Positions 33,422 through 40,696 of a DNA stretch of 48,527 bases are shown piece after piece (position 1 is the first letter of the stretch; each line of letters opens with the position of its first letter). This DNA is from CAYMDP01 sp964389375 (GTDB lineage Bacteria; Bdellovibrionota; Bdellovibrionia; Bdellovibrionales; UBA1609). The DNA lies in contig CAYMDP010000018.1 in NCBI GenBank assembly GCA_964389375.1, positions 1-48,527 of the forward strand, read 5' to 3'. Position numbers and translations under genes: made by a program. The notes beneath the pieces were generated by a model that saw only the letters and a list, made by a program, of their open reading frames with translations, did no database searches and was not told where the DNA came from.

Positions 33422-33972
33422 GATATGCCGGCGCGACCTGCGTAATCCCAGGTGACGGGCTTGTGACTTAGGGGACTTGACCATACGTCCACACCAGCTT
33501 TGATCGCAAATCCGGGACTAAGATTAATTTTAAAACCAAGGCCCCCACTGGCGGATGCGCCCGAAGGACTGTCAATGGTGTTTCGGCCAAAGCCTTCAAT
33601 TTCTTGTACGACTTCTTTTCTTAAAAATGCGCCTCCAACTTTAATGTAAGGCTGAAGGGTCGATGCTTTTGTTGCAAGAGTCAGAACAAGATCCAAGCCA
33701 AAAGCTTCGAAAAAAGTGGTCAGCAAAGATTTAGTGCCGTCGAAGTTGGTAAAGACAAAATATTTTCCGTTGGTGTAGCTAAGCTCTAAGGCTGAAAGTT
33801 CCCAAAAGTAATAAGAAATGGATCCAGTGTATGAGGTCATCTCTTGATAGTTATCCGCGTTGACCACGGATTTTCGATAGTTACCAGTCGCTGAAACTTC
33901 GAGGTATCCCGCATGGCTGAGGGCGGGAAGAGTGAATAATAGAGTCAGTCCAATTAAAACTAAGGATTTCAT
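33409..33972 (-). CDS. Small outer-membrane beta-barrel protein
   Basis: The 187-residue protein begins with a signal peptide (MKSLVLIGLTLLFTLPALSH, cut after HAG or SHA). The rest alternates polar and hydrophobic residues in about eight strands (YLEVSATGNYRKS, YTGSISYYFWELSALELSYT, YIKVGGAFLRKE, GGLGFKINLSPGFAIKAGVD), with a final AGISWMF ending in Phe, as recognised by the barrel assembly machine. It resembles the OmpW/OmpA-like eight-strand proteins in size, without a close match that I know. I start at the ATG 33970-33972; upstream residues in the longer frame do not fit a signal peptide. Confidence 0.7.
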   Translation of the reverse strand: MKSLVLIGLTLLFTLPALSHAGYLEVSATGNYRKSVVNADNYQEMTSYTGSISYYFWELSALELSYTNGKYFVFTNFDGTKSLLTTFFEAFGLDLVLTLATKASTLQPYIKVGGAFLRKEVVQEIEGFGRNTIDSPSGASASGGLGFKINLSPGFAIKAGVDVWSSPLSHKPVTWDYAGRAGISWMF

Positions 33973-34101
33973 ATATATGATTCTAACAAAGCTTTGATCA
34001 TTCAATGAGTCTAGATCAAGGCTTTCACGACCAGGGTCTGTCCTGATTAAACATAATCTAGCTCGGCATTTTTTGCCGCATCTTCGAATTTAGGGATCGC
34101 T

Positions 34102-34944
34102 TTAGGGTGCCTTTTCGGCAAGGTGACGGGGGCGCCATACGACGACGAAGCTATAGGTTAATCGAATCATGCCCTGCTCATCGATCATCTCTTTTGGAGG
34201 ATTGATAAAGGGGGCCGCATTTCTAAAAGCGTCAATCCCAGTTTGATCCAAATCTGGGTATCCACTAGATCTTAAGACCACACCCTTTATAAAGTCGCCC
34301 TCAGGGGAAAGAAGGATTTCAATTTCAGTCAGGCGCTCATATTGTGCAAGAAGCTGCATTTCCCGTGGCCCTTGTCGCCCAGCAAACTGACGGACTCGAT
34401 CGACCCAGCGGGTGCGAATCTGTTCGTTCACACGAGAGAAAAACGAGTAGTAAGTAAACTGATTCGTATTCAGCGCGGTGAAGGCCCCTTCTTTTACACC
34501 TGGAATGAACTCGCTGATGGAGGACTCTCCAATGACTACGCTTTTTTTCGGTTGAGAATTGGGCAGAGCCATAAAGCCTGAACCTTTTGGGCGTAGATCT
34601 TGAGCGACTTGTTTTTGTAGGTTTTCGAGCTGGGAGTCCGAGGCTTGATTTGATCCGGGCTGAGCATTTTTTGTGGGCCCAGTTTTTCGCGCACGGGTTT
34701 GCTCTTGGACCCTTTTATTAAGCCGAGAGAGGTAATCCGCTTGATCCTTTAATTTCTCTGAAATTTTGCCTTCATCAGTCTCAGTCACGAAGGTCTTTTT
34801 GGGTCGATCTTGGTCCATAAGGTCGATCTCGATCAGGTCCGTTTTTGGACCTTCAGAGGGCTCAGGAAGGACAAGGATCAGCCATGCGACCAGAAGATGG
34901 GCACAAAGGCTTAATATAAGTCCATGAAATGACTTATCTTTCAT
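34102..34944 (-). CDS. TonB-family energy-transducer-like protein
   Basis: The 280-residue protein has one N-terminal membrane helix (LILSLCAHLLVAWLILVLPE), a charged periplasmic linker rich in Lys, Gln and Arg (about 30-150) and a C-terminal domain of the TonB fold (ERLTEIEILLSPEGDFIKGV, SGYPDLDQTGIDAFRNAAPF, MIRLTYSFVVVW). The linker is less proline-rich than in classical TonB. ExbB/ExbD genes are not in view. It could energise outer-membrane receptors or, as for related proteins in gliding bacteria, serve another envelope machine. It stands alone with a divergent PilZ gene; the promoter region is 34945-35040. Confidence 0.72.
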   Translation of the reverse strand: MKDKSFHGLILSLCAHLLVAWLILVLPEPSEGPKTDLIEIDLMDQDRPKKTFVTETDEGKISEKLKDQADYLSRLNKRVQEQTRARKTGPTKNAQPGSNQASDSQLENLQKQVAQDLRPKGSGFMALPNSQPKKSVVIGESSISEFIPGVKEGAFTALNTNQFTYYSFFSRVNEQIRTRWVDRVRQFAGRQGPREMQLLAQYERLTEIEILLSPEGDFIKGVVLRSSGYPDLDQTGIDAFRNAAPFINPPKEMIDEQGMIRLTYSFVVVWRPRHLAEKAP

Positions 34945-35040
34945 TGAAAATCCTCACTCTCGTCTAGGACTATAGCAAGAGCAGTGCCTAAAGTTGAGAC
35001 ATTTTCTTCCGATAAGAAGAATGTATCCGGGGGGATAATC

Positions 35041-35562
35041 ATGGAGTCAAAGAATAAGGTTTTAGCCTTTCCAAAGCGCAACAAACAAGCAGCTCTTAAC
35101 CAGAATTCGGAAGCTAAAAATGCGGCCGCTGTTTTGGATATGACCGCCAGACGAAACGAAATTTTGACTCAAGAACGTCGTCAGGTGAAGCGAACCATTT
35201 TGACTGAATTTATCGGAGCTTTTGTTGTGGTCCCAGAAAAGGGTCTGCAAAAAGTTGCGATCTATGACATCTCGGATAATGGAATTGCCTTTGATGTGGA
35301 TCTAAGTTTGGGCCAATTTACCAACGGGGAAGAGGTTGCGGTTCGAGTGTACATGAACCAACAGACTTACTTTCCTTTTATTGTTAAAATTCAAAACGTG
35401 CGACAGATTTCTGAAGAAGGGGTTCACCGTCACGGGGGCCATTTTTTAAAGGGCACCGTAAATGACAAAGCTCTTTTTCATTTCGTTAAATTTATTGAAA
35501 ATATCAGTGCGAGTCTTGAGAAAGACACTGGTGATGTTATGGTGTCGAACCTAGGACGCTAG
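35041..35562 (+). CDS. PilZ-domain c-di-GMP-binding protein
   Basis: The 173-residue protein carries both parts of the c-di-GMP site: QERRQVKRT (residues 45-52, giving RxxxR) and DISDNG (76-81, D/NxSxxG), followed by strand-like segments (VAVRVYMNQQTYFPFIVKIQ, RHGGHFLKGT). The first 40 residues are polar and probably flexible. It would act as a receptor for the signal made by enzymes such as DgcB, encoded 5 kb away. The ATG at 35041 follows a G-run (35029-35034), which decides the start over an upstream in-frame one. The 3' side is occupied by the second copy of the structured repeat. Confidence 0.82.
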   Translation: MESKNKVLAFPKRNKQAALNQNSEAKNAAAVLDMTARRNEILTQERRQVKRTILTEFIGAFVVVPEKGLQKVAIYDISDNGIAFDVDLSLGQFTNGEEVAVRVYMNQQTYFPFIVKIQNVRQISEEGVHRHGGHFLKGTVNDKALFHFVKFIENISASLEKDTGDVMVSNLGR

Positions 35563-35568
35563 TTTCTC

Positions 35569-35699
35569 GTCAGAAAAACCAGTTCCAATTAAAATAAGTG
35601 CTCCACCTCAGCCGTCGGACATCCTCGGTCGGCCTTCGGCCGCCCTGCGGAACTAGTCTTCGGTGGACACTTATTTTAATTGGAACTGGTTTTTCTGAC
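35569..35699. repeat. 32-bp perfect inverted repeat around a conserved 67-base core (copy 2)
   Basis: Arms 35569-35600 and 35668-35699 are exact inverted copies. The core at 35601-35667 matches the one at 30949-31015 in reverse complement except at 35605, 35618, 35631, 35641 and 35664. Positions 35605/35664 and 35631/35641 are opposite each other in stems, and both pairs change together (A-T to G-C, G-C to T-A). The arms differ wholly from those of copy 1 beyond the junction AAGTG/CACTT. It lies seven bases after the PilZ stop. Confidence 0.94.
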
Positions 35700-35895
35700 T
35701 CGGATTTTGTTGAAGTGCTGAAGTGATTGGATTTTGGGTGAGGTGAACGTCCTCGGCCTTCGGACATTCTTGGTCTGCCCTGCGAAACGGGGCTGTATCC
35801 TGCAAACCCAGTCTTCGGTGGACACTTAATTTTAATGGAACTGGTTTTTCTGATTCGGATTTTGCAGAAGTGCTGGAGTGATCGGATTTTGGTTG
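35655..35895 (+). repeat. Direct repeat containing a decayed third copy of the core
   Basis: About 86 bases starting AGTCTTCGGTGGACACTTA at 35655-35740 return at 35810-35895 with scattered changes, a period of 155 bp. Between them, 35740-35810 holds a rearranged core (CCTCGGCCTTCGG, TGGTCTGCCCTGCG). So copy 2, with its right arm and the flank beyond it, has been duplicated, and the second core has decayed. Confidence 0.85.
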
Positions 35896-36134
35896 CGTGT
35901 GCTGAGGGGCGAAGTTGGTTTTGCTGGTCGAAGGCGGGATATCCCTTTGGCTTTTCTTGCGGCGCTTTGGGTATACTGCGCTATCTTGGGATCCCGCATT
36001 TCGAATTTTTCTATACAATCCCCATAGAATGAGGTCGAATAAAGTCTAGTCCAAGACTAGCCGGAAGGCGGGGCTTGTGCCTGGTTTGATAGCAAGATCG
36101 AGAAGGATCTCGACTTAAATGGGGGAGTAGAAGA
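35896..36134. other. Leader of the phoH-like gene
   Basis: No gene is seen. There is a perfect 10-bp palindrome GGGATATCCC (35936-35945) and a related GGGATCCC (35988-35995); GCGGGAT and ATCCCGC at their outer sides can pair over about 55 bases. TATACT at 35972-35977 could be a -10 box, without a convincing -35. CGAGAAGGATCTCG near 36099-36112 forms a short stem before the GGGGGAG ribosome site (36121-36127). Confidence 0.4.
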
Positions 36135-37463
36135 ATGAAATTACCCGGACACCATGACCGTAAAGTTATTATCGATACCAACGTCATTCTTTTTGATGCT
36201 CTCGCGATTACTAAATTTAACGCAGCCGATATTTATATTCCTTTTTCTGTCATCGAAGAAATTGATCGTTTTAAAAGAGACCTGGGCGAAAACGGAAGAA
36301 ACGCGCGTCAGTTCAGTCGCTTTATTGACGTCTTAAGAGAGCAAGGCACTTTAGCAAAGGGTGTCCCACTTGAAAAAAGTAAGTCTCACGTTTATGTCAC
36401 CTTGGATGTCGCCTTCGAAGGCCTTCCAGAGGGTTTTGACTTTCAAAAAGTAGACAACCGCATTTTGGCGATGGCCATGGCACTTCATAGCCAGTACCCA
36501 AATCTTTCGGTGGAGTTGATTTCAAAAGATATCAATCTTCGAATTAAGGCAGACGTTTTTGGAATTAACGCCAAGGACTACGATCCTGAGAACACCCAGT
36601 TCGAAGATATGTATACGGGGATGAAAGAAGTCGAGGTCGAGCCCGACCTTATTGATCGTTTTTATCGCGAAAAATCTGTGACTTGGGAGCATGAGACAAA
36701 ACTTTTTTCGAATCAGTATGTGATCATGAAGGACCAATCTAATCCCAACCACAGTGCGATTGGCCGCTTCAGTGAAAGAGATCAAAAGGTCATTCCCTTG
36801 ATTAGCCCGACCGAAAGTATCTGGGGGATTCATCCAAGAAACGTTGATCAAAGCTTTGCGCTGGATGCACTTTTAAACGACGAAATTTTATTTGTTTCTC
36901 TTGTCGGAAAAGCCGGAACAGGTAAAACCCTTTTAGCTTTGGCCGCGGGACTTTATAAAACTTTGGACGAAGGACGTTTTAAGCGCTTACTGGTTAGCCG
37001 TCCGATTTTTCCGATGGGTCGAGACATCGGGTATTTACCCGGAGACGTCGAACAAAAATTAAATCCTTGGATGCAGCCAATCTTTGATAACGTCGAATTC
37101 CTAATGGGTGCTGATAAAAAAGCAGCTGGTCGCGCTCAAGAGTTAATCAATCAGGGAATGTTAAATATTGAGCCCCTAACTTACATTCGGGGACGAAGCA
37201 TTCCCAATCAGTATTTGATTGTGGATGAATCACAAAACTTAACTCCTCATGAGATTAAGACGATCATTACACGAGCGGGCCAAGGCACGAAGGTTGTACT
37301 GACCGGGGATTGTTATCAGATTGATAACCCCTATGTCGATTCAGCCAATAGCGGTCTGACCTATTCCGTTGAGCGCTTTAAAGGCCAGCGGATATCGGCT
37401 CACGTGACCCTCTCTAAGGGTGAGCGCTCTGAACTCGCCGAGCTCGCCGCAAATATCCTTTAA
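36135..37463 (+). CDS. PIN-PhoH fusion ATPase (PhoH2/YlaK type)
   Basis: The 442-residue protein joins a PIN-type nuclease domain (about 1-150: VIIDTNVILFD with Asp14, VIEEIDRFK, VDNRILAMA with Asp107, SKDINLRIKAD with Asp132) to a PhoH ATPase domain with Walker A GKAGTGKT (258-265), SRPIFPMGRDIGYLPGD, Walker B YLIVDESQNL and TGDCYQIDNPYVD. Proteins of this build are reported to be RNA helicases and ribonucleases. The catalytic residues of both halves appear intact. It has its own leader and ends before a pair of strong hairpins, so it is probably transcribed alone. Confidence 0.9.
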   Translation: MKLPGHHDRKVIIDTNVILFDALAITKFNAADIYIPFSVIEEIDRFKRDLGENGRNARQFSRFIDVLREQGTLAKGVPLEKSKSHVYVTLDVAFEGLPEGFDFQKVDNRILAMAMALHSQYPNLSVELISKDINLRIKADVFGINAKDYDPENTQFEDMYTGMKEVEVEPDLIDRFYREKSVTWEHETKLFSNQYVIMKDQSNPNHSAIGRFSERDQKVIPLISPTESIWGIHPRNVDQSFALDALLNDEILFVSLVGKAGTGKTLLALAAGLYKTLDEGRFKRLLVSRPIFPMGRDIGYLPGDVEQKLNPWMQPIFDNVEFLMGADKKAAGRAQELINQGMLNIEPLTYIRGRSIPNQYLIVDESQNLTPHEIKTIITRAGQGTKVVLTGDCYQIDNPYVDSANSGLTYSVERFKGQRISAHVTLSKGERSELAELAANIL

Positions 37464-37490
37464 GCCTTCTAAAGACCACTAAAGTCTTTT

Positions 37491-37525
37491 GAATCTTCCC
37501 CGCAAGATCCGCTTGCGGGGGATTC
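37491..37525 (+). terminator. Strong hairpin after the phoH-like gene
   Basis: CCCCGCAAG (37498-37506) pairs with CTTGCGGGG (37512-37520) over a five-base loop, and GAATC/GATTC extend the stem outward with a small internal bulge. It lies 28 bases after the stop and is a likely terminator, though not followed by a long T run. Confidence 0.6.
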
Positions 37526-37565
37526 GATTCACTGAACTGGACCAAGGTCCGGTTGAGTGTGAATC
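37526..37565. repeat. Second imperfect inverted repeat, back to back with the terminator
   Basis: GATTCACTGAACTGGACC (37526-37543) is the near inverse of bases 37546-37565, with a two-base loop and two unmatched bases. It directly abuts the hairpin at 37491-37525 and shares GATTC with it, so the two stems compete for those bases. Confidence 0.6.
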
Positions 37566-37655
37566 TGTCTCGAATGGAAACGATTCCTTTAAAGCTTCTT
37601 CTGCAACACGCCGAAATAACATTAGGTAAGAAACCCGAGCGGCGAGGTTGGTTCC

Positions 37656-37934
37656 ATGTATCTTCAAGGAAATCTTCAAAATGTTTTCGATGCGCTTTAT
37701 CAGCTAGGTGTGATCGATCCCGTTTTGGATATGGACTGGAGTCAGGCCATGGAGCAGATGCAAGATCACTTCAGTGAATTTTTGCAGGTCGTTCAGGTCG
37801 TCAATACCAATCAAAGCGACGTACACTCTTTGATTTTTGAATTAGAAAAATTTGATGAAGTGACTTTAAGTTATTTAGCAATGGAGGTAGCGCGTGAGTA
37901 TGCAGATTTCCATGCCCGTGAAGACCTTCACTAA
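37656..37934 (+). CDS. Small acidic protein of unknown function
   Basis: The 92-residue protein is not recognised. It is acidic and mostly helical (NVFDALYQLGVIDPVLDMDW, QAMEQMQDHFSEFLQVVQVV), with no signal peptide or membrane segment. GAGG lies eight bases before the ATG. It overlaps the start of the exported cupredoxin-like gene by about 40 bases, a large overlap that indicates a shared transcript. The cupredoxin-like and CpaF-type genes follow at once, so the three may belong to one functional unit. Confidence 0.6.
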   Translation: MYLQGNLQNVFDALYQLGVIDPVLDMDWSQAMEQMQDHFSEFLQVVQVVNTNQSDVHSLIFELEKFDEVTLSYLAMEVAREYADFHAREDLH

Positions 37935-38424
37935 AAACTGTATCGCATTATTGCTGTTTTGCGGATTTATGGCCGAGGCCGGCGCAGAGTGGAAAGTCGA
38001 TCTTTCTCGCAGATCTAGAGAGCTTCGTCAGTTCGAACTTCAACCCGAAGGTCAGGCGGCGACTCCAACTTCATTTTTTCAAGCGCTGACGAATCCCTCA
38101 AATCCAATTCAAGAGATCGTGGTTTTAAATACCGACAAGGGATTTGTTCCGGCTACGATTCGGGTTCGTGAAGGTGATGTTTATCGCATGCATATCGTCA
38201 ATGTGAACGAAAACGAAAAAAACGTAAGCTTCGTTATGGACTCATTTTCCGAGCATCATGCGACTTATTACGGAAAAATTAAGACCTTCGAAATTCAGCC
38301 TAAAACTCAAGGCGTTTTTTCTTTCGTTTGTCCCGAGACCTCAGCTCAGGGACGACTTGTTGTTCATTCAGGAACTTCCAGTCCCACGAGTCCAGAGATT
38401 CGCAGACCGGCCTCTCAGGATTAG
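37894..38424 (+). CDS. Exported cupredoxin-like domain protein
   Basis: The 176-residue protein has a signal peptide (FTKNCIALLLFCGFMAEAGA) and, from about residue 75, a segment with the pattern of a cupredoxin fold: EIVVLNTDKGFVPATIRVRE, GDVYRMHIVNVNENEKNVSF, VFSFVCPETSAQGRLVVH. The cysteine in FVCPE stands where type I copper proteins have theirs, and His residues occur before it (SEHHATYY), but a complete copper site cannot be confirmed. The start is a GTG with GGAGG six bases before it; an ATG two codons on is a possible alternative. It would work in the periplasm. Seven bases separate it from the CpaF-type gene. Confidence 0.65.
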   Translation: MSMQISMPVKTFTKNCIALLLFCGFMAEAGAEWKVDLSRRSRELRQFELQPEGQAATPTSFFQALTNPSNPIQEIVVLNTDKGFVPATIRVREGDVYRMHIVNVNENEKNVSFVMDSFSEHHATYYGKIKTFEIQPKTQGVFSFVCPETSAQGRLVVHSGTSSPTSPEIRRPASQD

Positions 38425-38430
38425 TCTGTT

Positions 38431-39558
38431 ATGGCAGATAAAAATGCTGAAAAAAAAGAAAGTGTCTTTGACTCGGCCATCCGAAATTTTTTAGGACCGA
38501 TCTCGGCTTTGTTGGCGGATGAAAAAGTCACCGAAGTCATGGTCAATTCCCACGACGAAATCTGGGTCGAGATTGCGGGTAAAATCCAAAAAACAAATGC
38601 AAAGTTTCCCGATGAAGATGCGCTTAGGTCTGCCGCCAATAACATCGCAAAAAGTGTAGGCCGAAGACTAGATCAAGACGAGCCAAGGCTTGATGCTAGA
38701 CTTCCAAATGGTTACCGAATCCATGCGGTGATTCCTCCCTGTGCTCGTAAGGGCACGACGATGGCGATTCGAAAATTTGCCACAGTTCAATTTACCTTTA
38801 AAGATTATGTGCAAATCGGGGCGATGACCGCAGATGCGGCTCAGTTTTTAGATGTGTGCATGAAGCTTGGAAAAAATATCTTGGTCAGTGGCGGAACCGG
38901 ATCGGGTAAGACAACTTTGCTTAGTGTCTTATGTAATCGAATTCCGAAGGGCCAAAGAATTATCGTTATCGAAGATTCAAGTGAGCTAAAGGTTGAGTAT
39001 GAGCATGTCGTGTTTTTTGAGACACGAATGGCTGATGAGGCCGGAAAGGGCGAAGTCAGCATCCGCGATCTATTAAAAAGCAGCTTAAGATTAAGGCCAG
39101 ATCGCATCATTGTCGGAGAAGTGCGCGGGGGCGAAGCCTTAGAGCTGATTCAAGCCATGAATACGGGTCACAAGGGTTGTCTTGGGACAATCCACGCCAA
39201 TTCTCCGACGGATTCATTGGTGCGTCTTGAGGCCATCGCTCAAGGCGGGGATTCTCAACTCAGTGAGAAAGCTCTTCGCCACCAAATCTCATCAGCGATT
39301 GATATCATTGTGCAAGCCTCACGTTTTTCTGATGGCAGTCGAAGAATTGCATCGATCGCAGAAGTTTTGGGATTTGAGGCCGACGGATCTTACAAAGTCT
39401 CTCATATTTACGAGATGAGTCGCTTGCTGAAGTCTCCTGACGGGAAGCTTAAGGGGCAAATCGAGCCCACAGGTGAATTGCCTTCATTTATGGAAGAGAT
39501 CGAGGACAATCAAATCCCCTTTTCTAGATCAAAATTTCTAAAACCTCAGGCTGCATAA
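38431..39558 (+). CDS. cpaF: CpaF/TadA-type secretion ATPase, solitary
   Basis: The 375-residue protein has the type II/IV secretion ATPase motifs: VTEVMVNSHDEIWVEIAGKI at the start, RLDARLPNGYRIHAVIPP, Walker A SGGTGSGKTT (153-162), the acidic box VIEDSSELK, LRLRPDRIIVGEVRGGEALE and HKGCLGTIHANSP. These proteins power Tad/Flp pili and related secretion. No tadB/tadC, pilin or secretin gene is beside it, so it either serves a machine encoded elsewhere or has another role. It lacks the long N-terminal region of Caulobacter CpaF. It comes directly after the cupredoxin-like gene and is followed by a 214-bp gap with no gene. Confidence 0.88.
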   Translation: MADKNAEKKESVFDSAIRNFLGPISALLADEKVTEVMVNSHDEIWVEIAGKIQKTNAKFPDEDALRSAANNIAKSVGRRLDQDEPRLDARLPNGYRIHAVIPPCARKGTTMAIRKFATVQFTFKDYVQIGAMTADAAQFLDVCMKLGKNILVSGGTGSGKTTLLSVLCNRIPKGQRIIVIEDSSELKVEYEHVVFFETRMADEAGKGEVSIRDLLKSSLRLRPDRIIVGEVRGGEALELIQAMNTGHKGCLGTIHANSPTDSLVRLEAIAQGGDSQLSEKALRHQISSAIDIIVQASRFSDGSRRIASIAEVLGFEADGSYKVSHIYEMSRLLKSPDGKLKGQIEPTGELPSFMEEIEDNQIPFSRSKFLKPQAA

Positions 39559-39772
39559 CCTCAGCTTATAGAAAGCATTATGCATAGGCTTCGGTAGACC
39601 CTTTTAGTCGGATTTTTTCTAGGGAAAAAAAGTAAATTCAAAAATGCCTTGTGACCCCCAACTTTAATTCGAATAGCTTTTTCCAATCGCAAAAAGAGAA
39701 ATCGAAGTGCGATCGAGTGAAAGCTCGACAAGATCTTAGAATAGTGACCGTTGACACCAAGGGGGGGATACC

Positions 39773-40603
39773 ATGGGGCAAAGGTGGTTTGGCGCAAGGT
39801 TTGCGTCAGGGTTTTTTTTATTTTCAGTATTTTTAAACAGCGCGATTGCAGAACCTTTAGCGGATGCAAAAGGGCGCTGCGCTTCTCCAAGTGCTTCAGA
39901 GACGTTTCTTTATAATGAAGATTTTAAATGGAATGTGAATCGTGAGGAAATGCTCGAGCGTGATAACAAAATCTATCATAGCGGTAAGCGCTTAAAGCAC
40001 CGAGCCTACTTCGATTCCGCAGAGCAAAACTTTTATCTTCCCTACAAAGGCCCCGGGGACCTCAAGCGTCTTAGAGTTTCAGAGCGATTTATCCGAAGTG
40101 TGATTCTACACGTCGAAGAGGCTCTTCGACTAAATTATGTTGAGGTCATTAATTTCGCAGATATGGGACACTCTCACTTTTTTGTCCCGGATCAAACCTT
40201 TAAAGCTGAAGTGGTCCCTCATCTTGAATTAAACCAGATTGGTAAGGCCTACGAAAAAATGTTTGAGTTAGCCGACCTTAAAATTTTGTATCATACCGGA
40301 GAGCAACTGAAGATGAGAGAAGACGGGATTGCGGGACCCACGGAATACCACCGCTGGCGCTACTACACGCGAAATCTTATCGGAGATAATCGGGCTGAAG
40401 GGCGCCTCGAAATCCACGCGAAACTTCATGAGGGCTTTAACACGGTAAACGACGCTAAGGGCCATACCTACTGGAGCGGAGGCTTTAATATCTCAGCTAG
40501 TCAAAATGGATGCTTTTCTTTTAAGCACAATGGCGAGGTGAAGTACTTTGATATTAGCCTTTACGACATAGAGCCCGAGTCCGGAGTTGTGGGTTCTTAC
40601 TAA
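39773..40603 (+). CDS. Exported protein of unknown function
   Basis: I do not recognise the family. The 276 residues begin with a signal peptide (RFASGFFLFSVFLNSAIAEP, cleavage after IAEP or AIA). The mature part has mixed helix and strand, several His in pairs of polar context (FADMGHSHFFVPDQ, YHTGEQLKMRED, IHAKLHEGF), which could bind metal, and two cysteines (KGRCASPS, NGCFSFKHN) that could form a disulphide. A run of seven G five bases before the ATG is the ribosome site. It stands alone; the gap before it (39559-39772) holds only a small stem (TCGAG with CTCGA) and no promoter I would name. Confidence 0.65.
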   Translation: MGQRWFGARFASGFFLFSVFLNSAIAEPLADAKGRCASPSASETFLYNEDFKWNVNREEMLERDNKIYHSGKRLKHRAYFDSAEQNFYLPYKGPGDLKRLRVSERFIRSVILHVEEALRLNYVEVINFADMGHSHFFVPDQTFKAEVVPHLELNQIGKAYEKMFELADLKILYHTGEQLKMREDGIAGPTEYHRWRYYTRNLIGDNRAEGRLEIHAKLHEGFNTVNDAKGHTYWSGGFNISASQNGCFSFKHNGEVKYFDISLYDIEPESGVVGSY

Positions 40604-40696
40604 ATCTTTCGATGCTCCGCGCGATTCCGGCTAAGCCTCTGATAGCATTTGATTTTTTAATTGGTCTAGGTGTGCAAGATCAGCTAAAACCACAAG

